From assembly GCF_003416885.1 (NCBI RefSeq), contig NZ_QVPD01000011.1, positions 1 through 64,000 on the forward strand: DNA of 64,000 nt, written 5' to 3'. Position 1 is the first letter of the stretch; every line of letters begins with the position of its first letter. The notes below the pieces were generated by a model that was given only the letters and a program-made list of their open reading frames with translations, had not been told where the DNA came from and did no database searches. A program made the position numbers and the translations under genes. Below are positions 51,543-59,388 of this stretch, one piece after another. The stretch comes from Cognatiluteimonas weifangensis (lineage in GTDB: Bacteria; Pseudomonadota; Gammaproteobacteria; Xanthomonadales; Xanthomonadaceae).

Positions 51543-51981
51543 CAGGCGTGGTGGCGCCGGAGTCGGCGCCATCGAGGTCGGGCGTGCCGGCCTCGGCAGC
51601 GCCTTCCGGCCCGGCTTCGCGCGCCTTGCGCGCCAGGCGCTCGTAGCGGTCCTGGAATTCCTGCAGGTCCCGCTCCTCCAGCTCCTCCAGGTCCAGCAGC
51701 GCGTTGTGCGCGCCCTGGGTGGCGCGGATCAGCTCGTCGAGCTTGATCTGCAGCGCCCGGGTGTCGCGGTTCTGGGTGTTCTGGATCAGGAACACCATCA
51801 GGAAGGTGACCACGGTGGTGCCGGTGTTGATCACCAGCTGCCAGGTGTCGCTGAAGCCGAACAGCGGCCCGGTGAGCGCCCACGCCAGCACCACCCCGGC
51901 GGCCAGCGCGAAACACAGCGGCCGCCCGGTGAAGTACGAGGCCGCCTTGGCCGTGCGGGTGAACCAGCCGAGCTTGCGCAT
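51505..51981 (-). CDS. Low-affinity iron permease family membrane protein
   Basis: 158 aa. Two membrane helices (about residues 24-40, [17 protein letters not shown], and 48-67, [20 protein letters not shown]) are followed by [20 protein letters not shown], the signature of the bacterial low-affinity iron permease family. Relatives are named after yeast Fet4, but transport by these short bacterial proteins is not well shown. A charged coiled coil and a basic tail ([11 protein letters not shown]) follow. Its 3' end overlaps greB tail-to-tail. Confidence 0.82.
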   Translation of the reverse strand: MRKLGWFTRTAKAASYFTGRPLCFALAAGVVLAWALTGPLFGFSDTWQLVINTGTTVVTFLMVFLIQNTQNRDTRALQIKLDELIRATQGAHNALLDLEELEERDLQEFQDRYERLARKAREAGPEGAAEAGTPDLDGADSGATTPVSRRRRRRKPRR

Positions 51982-52050
51982 GGCGCGTCTCCGGGGCGAT
52001 GCCGCCAGTGTGCCGGGCGCGCGCGAAGGCCGCGTCAGCGCCGCGGCCGC

Positions 52051-52821
52051 TCAGATGCCGCCGTACCAGTCGTAGTCGCGGTCCTCCCAGTAGCCGCCGC
52101 GGCCGCCGACGATCGCGCCGTAGCCGGCCACGACCTCGACGGTATGCACGTACTTGGGCTGCTTGTAGCCGAGCTTGCGCTCGATCCGCATCCGCAGCGG
52201 CGCGCCGTTGGCGACGGGCAGCGGGGCGTCGTTGAGCGCGTAGGCGGCGAGCGTCTGCGGGTGGTAGGCGTCCAGCAGGTCGACGCTCTCGTAATAGCGC
52301 GAGCCGTCGCCGGCCAGGTCGTCGAAGCAGTGGAACACCACGAAGCGCGCCCCGGGCCGGGGCCGGGCCAGGTCGAGCAGCTGCGCCAGCGGCACCCCGC
52401 GCCACTTGCCGATCACGCTCCAGCCCTCGACGCAGTCGTGGCGGGTCACCTGGGTGCGCGCCGGCAGCGCGCGCAGCGCGTCCAGGGAGAACTGCAGCGG
52501 CCGCTCGACCAGGCCGTCGATGCGCAGCCGATAGCCGCGGAAACCGTCGGCCTTGAGCGCCAGGTACTCGGGCGTGCGCGGATCGATCGAGCCGTTGGGG
52601 CGGAACTGCGGCGAGAGCATCGATTCCGGGAATTCCGTCGCCAGCCGGTCGCCGCTCAACAGTCGCTGGCTGTGCAGGGTCAGCGGCTCGGCCAGCGCCA
52701 GCAGGTCGACGAAACGTCGGCTGCGCGAGAGCGCGTCGCAACCGGCCAGCAGGCCCGCCCCGGCGCCGGCGATGGCCCCGCGCAACAGGCGCCGGCGCGC
52801 GAGCAGCACGCGCTCAGTCAT
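52051..52821 (-). CDS. Molybdopterin-dependent oxidoreductase (sulfite oxidase-like fold)
   Basis: 256 aa. The N-terminus is a Tat-like signal (RRRLLRGAIAGAGAGLLAGCDA) that also holds a possible lipobox Cys. The oxidoreductase molybdopterin-binding domain spans about residues 80-245. The Mo-ligating Cys is in TRHDCVEGWSVIGKWRGVPL. The C-terminal RMRIERKLGYKQPKYVHTVEV is typical of MsrP/YedY-related proteins. Its start overlaps the upstream cytochrome b gene by eight bases, so the pair should form a membrane redox unit. The substrate is unknown. Confidence 0.88.
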   Translation of the reverse strand: MTERVLLARRRLLRGAIAGAGAGLLAGCDALSRSRRFVDLLALAEPLTLHSQRLLSGDRLATEFPESMLSPQFRPNGSIDPRTPEYLALKADGFRGYRLRIDGLVERPLQFSLDALRALPARTQVTRHDCVEGWSVIGKWRGVPLAQLLDLARPRPGARFVVFHCFDDLAGDGSRYYESVDLLDAYHPQTLAAYALNDAPLPVANGAPLRMRIERKLGYKQPKYVHTVEVVAGYGAIVGGRGGYWEDRDYDWYGGI

Positions 52822-53668
52822 GGCCGGCCTCCGGCGCCCGCGGCCAGCGGATGCGGAAGCGGCCGCTGAGCATCGAGCGCAAGCCGTTCACCGGGCCGGC
52901 GTACACCACCATCAGCACGTGCACCACGGTGAACAGCACCAACAGCGCCATGACCGCGAAATGCAGCGTGCGCGCCGACTGCCGGCCGCCGATCAGCGCC
53001 AGCCAGCCGCCCAGCAGGCTGTCGAGCTGCGGCGACATCGACAGCCCGGTCAGCAGCGCCATCGGCGCCAGCCCCAGCACCACGCCGAGGTAGGCGAGTT
53101 TCTGCAGCGGGTTGTAGCGCATCGCGTCCTCGCCCAGCGGGTGGCGGAAGCGCAGGTGGTCGGCGATCGAGCGGCCGATGCCGCGCCAGTCCTCGCGCCG
53201 CATCGCCAGTTCGCGCCGCAGGTGGCCGCTGGCCAGCGACCAGCCCAGGTAGCAGGCGCCGTTGATCGCCCACAGCCAGGCGAAGAAGAAATGCCAGCGC
53301 CGCCCCAGCGCCAGCGAGCGCGGGCCGGGGATCGTCGCCCAGCCGGGGAAGCCGCGCTGGACCATGCGCCCGTCCGCGTCCGCGGACACGCCGAGCACGC
53401 CGGTGGTGTCGACGGCGACGCGGCCGACGACGGTGACGCCGCGGCCCCTGCCGTCGGCGCCGCGCACCGCGGTGATCGCCAACAACGGATGCTCGAAATC
53501 CGAGGCCACGCCCCAGTACAACGCCGGATGCGCATTGAAGATCTGCAGGCCGCTGCCGACCAGGGCCAGCAGGCAGGCGAGGTTGATCCAGTGCATCCAG
53601 CGCAAGGGCGCCCGATGCCGCAGCACCGTGCGCCATTCGTATGCCGGAGCGGGCGCAGCCATCGCCAT
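52814..53668 (-). CDS. Cytochrome b561-type membrane subunit (cytochrome b/b6 domain)
   Basis: 284 aa from the ATG at 53668. Four to five membrane helices are seen, including INLACLLALVGSGLQIFNA and FAVMALLVLFTVVHVLMVVYAGP. Conserved His residues in RHRAPLRWMHWINL and VVHVLMV are likely heme ligands. A periplasmic loop of about 70 residues contains FEHPLLAITAVRG. It overlaps the molybdopterin subunit gene and probably carries electrons between it and the quinone pool. Confidence 0.85.
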   Translation of the reverse strand: MAMAAPAPAYEWRTVLRHRAPLRWMHWINLACLLALVGSGLQIFNAHPALYWGVASDFEHPLLAITAVRGADGRGRGVTVVGRVAVDTTGVLGVSADADGRMVQRGFPGWATIPGPRSLALGRRWHFFFAWLWAINGACYLGWSLASGHLRRELAMRREDWRGIGRSIADHLRFRHPLGEDAMRYNPLQKLAYLGVVLGLAPMALLTGLSMSPQLDSLLGGWLALIGGRQSARTLHFAVMALLVLFTVVHVLMVVYAGPVNGLRSMLSGRFRIRWPRAPEAGHD

Positions 53669-54109
53669 GCCCCGATGCTACGCCCAGTCTCCGCCGCCGG
53701 AGCGGCATCGCCGCCGAGCGGTTCTTCACGCAAAAAGCTTGCCGGCTCCGTGACGGGTCCGCCGCGCCTGCGGGCCTGCCAGTCGGGGGACGCCGCAAGT
53801 TACATCCATGTAGGCTTTTCGGCGGCATCCATGCCGCCGAAACCCCCGCCCGACAGGCCCGCAGGCGCGACGCCCATGAAGACATGCGGGATCACGATCT
53901 TCGGCCGCCAAGAGTCCGGGGCAACCCTAGTGCAGCCGCCGTGAGTCCCGGCTTGCGAGGCGGGACTTTCAGCGACATGGATGTCGCTGAAAAGCCTACA
54001 TGGACGTATTCACGGCGTGTCCCGCCTTGCAGGGCGGGGCTCGCGGCGGCCCTCACGGAGTCGGCAAGCCGTGGGCGAGACGAACCGCGCAGCCGCAGGC
54101 TGCTGCGTG
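53669..54109. repeat. REP-like repeat cluster between rimO and the cytochrome b gene
   Basis: No gene is supported here. Two near-perfect hairpins face each other. One is TTTCGGCGGCAT/ATGCCGCCGAAA (53817-53842), preceded by CCATGTAGGCT. The other, on the opposite strand, is TTTCAGCGACAT/ATGTCGCTGAAA (53967-53992) with the same CCATGTAGGCT head. The shared GTAG-headed stems in inverted orientation resemble the GTAG-type REP elements (SMAG) described in Stenotrophomonas, here as an inverted pair. Further stems (GTCCCG/CGGGAC, 53945-53966) and the module GACGTATTCACGGCGTGTCC (about 54,003) fill the rest. Confidence 0.75.
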
Positions 54110-55465
54110 CTATACGGCCACTTCGCCGTAGAGGTCGTGCTCGTCGCTGCCGAGGATCTCGACATCGGCGAACTGCCCCGGCTGCAGGCCCGCATCGCGG
54201 CCGTTCTGGATCTGCACCAGGCCGTCGATCTCCGGCGCATCGGCCATCGAACGCGCGATGGCGAGCTCACCATCGATGGCATCGACCAAGCAGCGCTGCA
54301 CGCTGCCGACCTTGGCCTCGAGTTTCGCCGCGCTGATGTCGGCCTGGCGCTGCATGAACCGGGCCAGCCGCTCCTGCTTCACGTCGTCCGGCACCGGGTC
54401 GGGCAGCGCATTGGCCGCGGCGCCTTCCACCGGCGAATAGGCGAACGCGCCGACGCGGTCCAGCTGCGCTTCGTCGAGGAAGTCCAGCAGCGCCTCGAAC
54501 TCGGCGTCGGTCTCGCCGGGGAAGCCGACGATGAAGGTACTGCGCAGGGTGAGGTCCGGGCAGATCGCGCGCCAGCGCTGGATGCGCTCCAGGGTCTTGT
54601 CCACCGCGCCCGGGCGCTTCATCAGCTTGAGGATGCGTGGGCTGGCGTGCTGGAACGGGATGTCCAGGTACGGCAGCAGCTTGCCCTCCGCCATCAGCGG
54701 GATCACGTCGTCCACGTGCGGGTACGGGTAGACGTAGTGCAGGCGCGTCCACACGCCCAGCGTGGACAGGCCTTCGCACAGCGCCTTCATCCGCGTCTCG
54801 TACACGTTGCTGCCCCACAGCCGCGGCGCGTACTTCAGGTCCACGCCGTAGGCGCTGGTGTCCTGCGACACCACCAGCAGCTCCTTGACGCCGCCGCGCA
54901 CCAGCTTCTCGGCCTCGCGCAGCACCTCGTCCACCGGCCGCGAGACCAGGTCGCCGCGCATGGACGGGATGATGCAGAAGCTGCAGCGATGGTTGCAGCC
55001 CTCGGAAATCTTCAGGTACGCGTAGTGCTTCGGCGTCAGCTTGAGGCCATAGTCCGGCAGCAGGTCGACGAAGGGGTTGTGCGTCGGCGGCACCGCGGCG
55101 TGCACCGCGTCCATCACGCTGGCGTAGTCCTGCGGGCCGCTGATCGACAGCACGCCGGGGTGCGCCTGGCGGATCACGTCGGCGCGCTTGCCCAGGCAGC
55201 CGGTGACGATGACCTTGCCGTTCTCGGCCATGGCCTCGCCGATCGCATCCAGCGATTCGGCCACCGCGGAATCGATGAAACCGCAGGTGTTGACCACCAC
55301 CACGTCGGCGTCGTCGTAGCTCTGTACCAGGTCGTAGCCCTCGCCCCGCAGCTGGGTCAGGATGCGCTCGGAGTCCACCAGCGCCTTGGGGCAGCCGAGG
55401 CTGACGAAGCCGACTTTGGGGCCGGCGGCGTCCGGGGCGGGGGCTGCGGGACGGGTCGGGGGCAT
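54110..55465 (-). CDS. rimO: Ribosomal protein S12 methylthiotransferase RimO
   Basis: 451 aa radical SAM enzyme that adds a methylthio group to Asp of ribosomal protein S12. The UPF0004 domain has [13 protein letters not shown] and [22 protein letters not shown]. The radical SAM motif [11 protein letters not shown] is near residue 157. A C-terminal TRAM domain (about residues 385-450, ending [12 protein letters not shown]) binds substrate. An N-terminal Pro/Ala stretch precedes [16 protein letters not shown] box on the minus strand (55492-55497) lies 27 bp upstream. Confidence 0.96.
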   Translation of the reverse strand: MPPTRPAAPAPDAAGPKVGFVSLGCPKALVDSERILTQLRGEGYDLVQSYDDADVVVVNTCGFIDSAVAESLDAIGEAMAENGKVIVTGCLGKRADVIRQAHPGVLSISGPQDYASVMDAVHAAVPPTHNPFVDLLPDYGLKLTPKHYAYLKISEGCNHRCSFCIIPSMRGDLVSRPVDEVLREAEKLVRGGVKELLVVSQDTSAYGVDLKYAPRLWGSNVYETRMKALCEGLSTLGVWTRLHYVYPYPHVDDVIPLMAEGKLLPYLDIPFQHASPRILKLMKRPGAVDKTLERIQRWRAICPDLTLRSTFIVGFPGETDAEFEALLDFLDEAQLDRVGAFAYSPVEGAAANALPDPVPDDVKQERLARFMQRQADISAAKLEAKVGSVQRCLVDAIDGELAIARSMADAPEIDGLVQIQNGRDAGLQPGQFADVEILGSDEHDLYGEVAV

Positions 55466-55491
55466 CGGGCGCTACCGCGTGAGGGGCGCGG

Positions 55492-55512
55492 ATTATAGTC
55501 CGGGGCTAGAAT
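55492..55512. promoter_or_regulatory. Divergent -10 boxes for rimO and the dienelactone hydrolase gene
   Basis: TATAAT on the minus strand (55492-55497) and TAGAAT on the plus strand (55507-55512) lie between the two divergent starts. The -35 boxes are poor. Assigned from -10 match and position. Confidence 0.5.
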
Positions 55513-55553
55513 CGGATCCCGCACCGATTATTCCGCAGCCACGGGGAGTGAAC

Positions 55554-56219
55554 ATGGGCCGGGACATCGCCTTCGAGACGCCGTCCGGCAGCATCGGCGG
55601 CTGGCGCGCCGACCCGGTGGAAGCGCCGCGCGGCGCGCTGGTGGTGGTGCAGGAGATTTTCGGCGTCAACGCGCACCTGCGCAGCGTCGTCGACCATTAC
55701 GCCGCCGAAGGCTATGTGGCGCTGGCGCCGGCGTATTTCGACCCGATCGAGCGCGGGGTCGAGCTCGACTACGGCCGGGACGGCGTCGCTCGCGGCAAGG
55801 CGCTGGTCGATGAACTCGGCTTCGACCGCGCCGTCGCCATCACCGCAGCGGCGGCGAAACTGCTGTGCAGCGAGGGCCTCAAGGTCGGGGTGGTCGGCTT
55901 CTGCTGGGGCGGCACCATCGCCCTGCTCGGCAACGTCCGGCTCGGGCTGCCCGCGGTCAGCTATTACGGCGCCCGCAACCTGCCGTTCCTGGACGAACCG
56001 CTGCGCGCGCCGATGCAGTTCCATTTCGGCGAGCACGACCGCTCGATCCCGCCGCAAGCCGTCGCCGCGCACCGCGCGAAACTGCCGGCGGCCGAGGTCT
56101 GGACCTACCCCGCCGGCCATGCCTTCAACCGCGACAGCGACCCGGCCGTCTACGACGCAGCCAGCGCACGCAGCGCGCACGCGCGCGCCATGGAACTGTT
56201 CGCCGGCGCGCTGGGTTGA
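55554..56219 (+). CDS. Dienelactone hydrolase family protein
   Basis: 221 aa from the ATG at 55554, with GGGGAG upstream. An alpha/beta hydrolase of the dienelactone hydrolase family, likely cytoplasmic. The nucleophile is the Cys in GVVGFCWGGTIAL (about residue 117). The Asp in FGEHDRSIPP and the His in YPAGHAFNRD complete the triad. No aromatic-degradation genes are nearby, so a general detoxifying or ester-hydrolysing role is more likely than a pathway step. The HIT gene follows after 20 bp. Confidence 0.9.
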   Translation: MGRDIAFETPSGSIGGWRADPVEAPRGALVVVQEIFGVNAHLRSVVDHYAAEGYVALAPAYFDPIERGVELDYGRDGVARGKALVDELGFDRAVAITAAAAKLLCSEGLKVGVVGFCWGGTIALLGNVRLGLPAVSYYGARNLPFLDEPLRAPMQFHFGEHDRSIPPQAVAAHRAKLPAAEVWTYPAGHAFNRDSDPAVYDAASARSAHARAMELFAGALG

Positions 56220-56239
56220 GCGCCACGAAGGAGACCGCC

Positions 56240-56671
56240 ATGCCCCGGCACGCCAACGCCCCGCAACGCTACGAGCTGCATCCGCAGCTGGCCGCCGATA
56301 CCCATCCGGTCGCGGCCCTGGCGCTGTGCGAGCTGCGGCTGATGGACGATGCCAATTACCCCTGGCTGGTCCTGGTGCCGCGGCTGCCGCAGGCGCGCGA
56401 GCTGATCGACCTGGATGCCACGCAACGGCATGTGCTCGGCGACGAGGTCGACATCGCCGCACGCGTGCTGCGCGACGTGTTCCAGCCGCACAAGCTCAAC
56501 GTCGCCGCGCTCGGCAACCTGGTGCCGCAACTGCACGTGCACGTGATCGCCCGCTACGAGCACGATCCGGCCTGGCCGGCGCCGGTCTGGGGCCGGGTCG
56601 CGGCGCGGCCGTACACGCCCGAGGCGCTGGTGGAGCGCATCGCCCAGCTGCGCGACGCGCTACGGACCTGA
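56240..56671 (+). CDS. HIT domain protein with altered triad
   Basis: 143 aa from the ATG at 56240, with GAAGGAG upstream. HIT proteins are nucleotidyl hydrolases or transferases. The family core is recognisable (NYPWLVLVPRLPQARELIDL, FQPHKLNVAALGNLVPQLHVHVIARYEHD). The canonical triad HxHxHxx reads QLHVHVI here, so the first His is Gln while the central catalytic His is kept. It is grouped with the hydrolase before and the small secreted protein after. Confidence 0.88.
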   Translation: MPRHANAPQRYELHPQLAADTHPVAALALCELRLMDDANYPWLVLVPRLPQARELIDLDATQRHVLGDEVDIAARVLRDVFQPHKLNVAALGNLVPQLHVHVIARYEHDPAWPAPVWGRVAARPYTPEALVERIAQLRDALRT

Positions 56672-56679
56672 ACGCCCGC

Positions 56680-56982
56680 ATGAAACAGCTGCTGCTTGCC
56701 GCCCTGCTCGCCACCACGACGATGGCGACCACGTGGCCCGCGCACGCGGGCCTGTTCGACAAATCGCCGGAGCAGTCGGCCGAGGAAGCCGCGCGCGCCA
56801 ACCTGGCCGCGGTCACGATCTGGGTCGATGCGAGTTGGGGCTTCCGCAACCAGGGCGCGGCCAATGCGCTGAGCCGCGCGCACCAGGCGTTCGCCAGCCG
56901 CGGCTACCAGATCGTGGACGTGGCGCCCTACATCGAGAACGGCGACCTGCAGGGCTTCTTCGTCACCTATCGGAAGCCGTAG
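56680..56982 (+). CDS. Small secreted protein of unknown function
   Basis: 100 aa starting eight bases after the HIT gene stop. A signal peptide (MKQLLLAALLATTTMATTWPAHA) predicts export to the periplasm, leaving about 77 residues. The mature part has VTIWVDASWGFRNQGAANALSRAHQAFASRGYQIVDVAPYIENGDLQGFFVTYRK, a compact alpha/beta-looking stretch. I do not recognise a family. Codon use and composition match the neighbours, so the gene looks real. Confidence 0.75.
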   Translation: MKQLLLAALLATTTMATTWPAHAGLFDKSPEQSAEEAARANLAAVTIWVDASWGFRNQGAANALSRAHQAFASRGYQIVDVAPYIENGDLQGFFVTYRKP

Positions 56983-57002
56983 CCGCTCGTTGGAGCAGGC
57001 GA

Positions 57003-57578
57003 TCAGGTCCGCGGCAACGTGACCCCGGTCTGGCCCTGGTACTTGCCGCCGCGATCGCGGTAGGAAGTCTCGCAGACGTCGTCCGCGGCGGCCTGGAAGA
57101 ACAGCATCTGCGCCACGCCTTCGCCGGCGTAGATCTTGGCCGGCAGCGGCGTGGTGTTGGAGAACTCCAGGGTCACGTGGCCTTCCCACTCCGGCTCCAG
57201 CGGGGTGACGTTGACGATGATCCCGCAGCGCGCGTAGGTGCTCTTGCCCAGGCACACCACCAGGGTGTCGCGCGGGATGCGGAAGAACTCCATCGTGCGC
57301 GCCAGCGCGAAGGAATTGGGCGGAATGATGCACACGTCGGCCTCGACGTCGACGAAGCTGCCCGGGTCGAACGCCTTGGGGTCGACGATGGTCGAGTTGA
57401 TGTTGGTGAACACCTTGAACTCGCGCGAGCAGCGCACGTCGTAGCCGTAGCTGGAAGTGCCGTAGCTGACGATGCGGCGGCCGTCGCCGGCGGTCTTGAC
57501 CTGGCCCGGCTCGAACGGCTCGATCATGCCCTGCTGCTCCGCCATGCGGCGGATCCAGCGGTCGCTCTTGATGCTCAT
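57003..57578 (-). CDS. dcd: dCTP deaminase
   Basis: 191 aa from the ATG at 57578 ([22 protein letters not shown]). It converts dCTP to dUTP, feeding dTMP synthesis. Family motifs: [35 protein letters not shown], the active-site segment [29 protein letters not shown], and [10 protein letters not shown]. The start is ten bases after the apbC stop, so the two are probably co-transcribed. Confidence 0.97.
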   Translation of the reverse strand: MSIKSDRWIRRMAEQQGMIEPFEPGQVKTAGDGRRIVSYGTSSYGYDVRCSREFKVFTNINSTIVDPKAFDPGSFVDVEADVCIIPPNSFALARTMEFFRIPRDTLVVCLGKSTYARCGIIVNVTPLEPEWEGHVTLEFSNTTPLPAKIYAGEGVAQMLFFQAAADDVCETSYRDRGGKYQGQTGVTLPRT

Positions 57579-57588
57579 GCGTGCTCCC

Positions 57589-58656
57589 CTAGACCATCGA
57601 GGCGGCGATCGACATCGCCGCGCGCGGACGCGCCGCCAGCCGCGCGGCGATCGCCCGTGCGGTGGTGCGGTAGGCCTGCGCCGCGGTCGACTCCGGCGCC
57701 GAGACCACCACCGGCACGCCGATGTCGCCCTGCTCGCGGATCGCCAGCTCCAGCGGCAGGCTGCCCAGCAGCGCCACCCCGTACTGCGTCGCCATGCGCT
57801 CGCCGCCGCCCTGGCCGAAGATGTGCTCGGCATGGCCGCACTGGCTGCACACGTGCACCGCCATGTTCTCCACCAGCCCCAGCACCGGCACCTTGACCTT
57901 CTCGAACATCTTCAGCGCCTTGCGCGCGTCCATCGTCGCCACTTCCTGCGGGGTGGTGACGACGATCGCGCCGGAGACCGGGATCTTCTGCGCCAGCGTC
58001 AGCTGGATGTCGCCGGTGCCCGGCGGCAGATCGACGATCAGGTAGTCCAGGCCCGTCTCCCCGCCCCACAGGGTCTGCTCCAGCAGCTGGGTCAGGGCCT
58101 GGGTCGCCATCGGCCCGCGCCAGATCATCGGCGTGTCGTGCTCGACCATCAGCCCGATCGACATCGCCTCGATGCCGTGCGCGCGCAGCGGCACGATCGA
58201 CTTGCCGTCGGGGCTGTCCGGACGCCCGGACAGGCCGAGCATGGTGGGGATGCTGGGGCCGTAGACGTCGGCGTCGAGCACGCCCACGCGGGCGCCGTCG
58301 GCGGCCAGCGCCAGCGCCAGGTTGACCGCCGTGGTCGACTTGCCGACCCCGCCCTTGCCCGAACCGATGGCGAGGATGTTGCGGATCCGCGACGAGGGCA
58401 CCACGTTGGGCTGCGGCGCGTGCGTGGCGATCCGGTGGCCGATCTCGCAGCTGGCCAGCGGCAGCGGCGCCAGCGCGGCGGCGACCGCCGCGCGCAGGGC
58501 CGCAACCGCGTCGTCGCCCAGCGGATAGCCCAGCGCCAGCGCCACCGCGGCCCCGCCTTCGCCGGCGGCGGCGCGGATGCGCGCACCGGTCTCGGACAGG
58601 CGCAGGCCGCAAGCCGGGTCGAGGACCGCGGCGATCTTCTCTTCGATCTCGTTCAT
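57589..58656 (-). CDS. apbC: Iron-sulfur cluster carrier protein ApbC (Mrp family)
   Basis: 355 aa from the ATG at 58656 ([14 protein letters not shown]). A P-loop ATPase that carries and transfers Fe-S clusters. Walker A is [21 protein letters not shown] (about residue 98). The cluster-binding CxxC is in [34 protein letters not shown] is a strong family signature. The N-terminal ~85 residues form a reduced MIP18-like domain. A TACAAT box on the minus strand (58663-58668) lies just before the start. Confidence 0.94.
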   Translation of the reverse strand: MNEIEEKIAAVLDPACGLRLSETGARIRAAAGEGGAAVALALGYPLGDDAVAALRAAVAAALAPLPLASCEIGHRIATHAPQPNVVPSSRIRNILAIGSGKGGVGKSTTAVNLALALAADGARVGVLDADVYGPSIPTMLGLSGRPDSPDGKSIVPLRAHGIEAMSIGLMVEHDTPMIWRGPMATQALTQLLEQTLWGGETGLDYLIVDLPPGTGDIQLTLAQKIPVSGAIVVTTPQEVATMDARKALKMFEKVKVPVLGLVENMAVHVCSQCGHAEHIFGQGGGERMATQYGVALLGSLPLELAIREQGDIGVPVVVSAPESTAAQAYRTTARAIAARLAARPRAAMSIAASMV

Positions 58657-58811
58657 GGCGTCATTGTACCGGCACCGCCGCGACCGCCGCGGCCGCGCCG
58701 TCGCGGAACGTGTCGCGCCGGGCGCGTCCATACGCGGGCGGATGCGGTATAACTCCCCCAGCCCGGGCGGCCCTTGCCATCCGGTCGTCCAGCATCCCTC
58801 GGAGGAGATCC

Positions 58812-59255
58812 ATGCGTACCCCATTCAAGTGCGCCAAGCTGTTCGCCCTGCTGCTGCTTGCCTTGCCGTTGGCGTCTTTCGCCCAGAGCTCGCCGGAGGG
58901 CCGCTGGAAGACCATCGACGACGAAACCGGCAAGGTGAAGTCGATCGTCGAGATCACCCGCATGACCAACGGCACCCTGCAGGGCAGGGTGGTCGAGATC
59001 CTGCATTCCGACAAGGGCCCGAACCCGATCTGCGACAAGTGCAAGGGCGCCAACCACAACAAGCCGGTCAAGGGCATGACCATCCTCTGGGGCCTGAAGC
59101 CCGACGGCAACCGCTGGAGCGGCGGCACCGTGCTGGATCCGGCCAAGGGCAAGACCTACAAGTCCAAGGTCGAACTGCTCGAGGGCGGCCGCAAGCTGGG
59201 CATGTCCGGCTGCATCGCCTTCATCTGCCGGCAGCAGGTCTGGGTGCGCGAATAA
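58812..59255 (+). CDS. DUF2147 secreted protein
   Basis: 147 aa from the ATG at 58812, with GGAGGAG upstream and TATAAC at 58748-58753. A signal peptide (KLFALLLLALPLASFAQ) predicts periplasmic location. The DUF2147 domain has SPEGRWKTIDDETGKVKSIVEI near residue 27, CDKCKGANHNKPVKGMTILWGL, and RKLGMSGCIAFICRQQVWVR at the end. The family's role is unknown; it is beta-rich and often found in pathogens and environmental proteobacteria. A strong terminator follows. Confidence 0.9.
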   Translation: MRTPFKCAKLFALLLLALPLASFAQSSPEGRWKTIDDETGKVKSIVEITRMTNGTLQGRVVEILHSDKGPNPICDKCKGANHNKPVKGMTILWGLKPDGNRWSGGTVLDPAKGKTYKSKVELLEGGRKLGMSGCIAFICRQQVWVRE

Positions 59256-59282
59256 CCGCCGCGACCGCAGCGACCGCAACGA

Positions 59283-59316
59283 CGCAAGGCCCGGCATCCG
59301 CCGGGCCTTGCGTTTT
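59283..59316 (+). terminator. Intrinsic terminator after the DUF2147 gene
   Basis: A perfect 13-bp stem CGCAAGGCCCGGC (59283-59295) / GCCGGGCCTTGCG (59300-59312) with loop ATCC is followed by TTTT. It isolates the DUF2147 gene from metG downstream. Confidence 0.92.
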
Positions 59317-59388
59317 CCGGGCGCGCTCGCCGGGACCGGTCGGGACCGCGTGCGATAATCGCCGGTCGCCGCAAAACGCACGTCGCCC

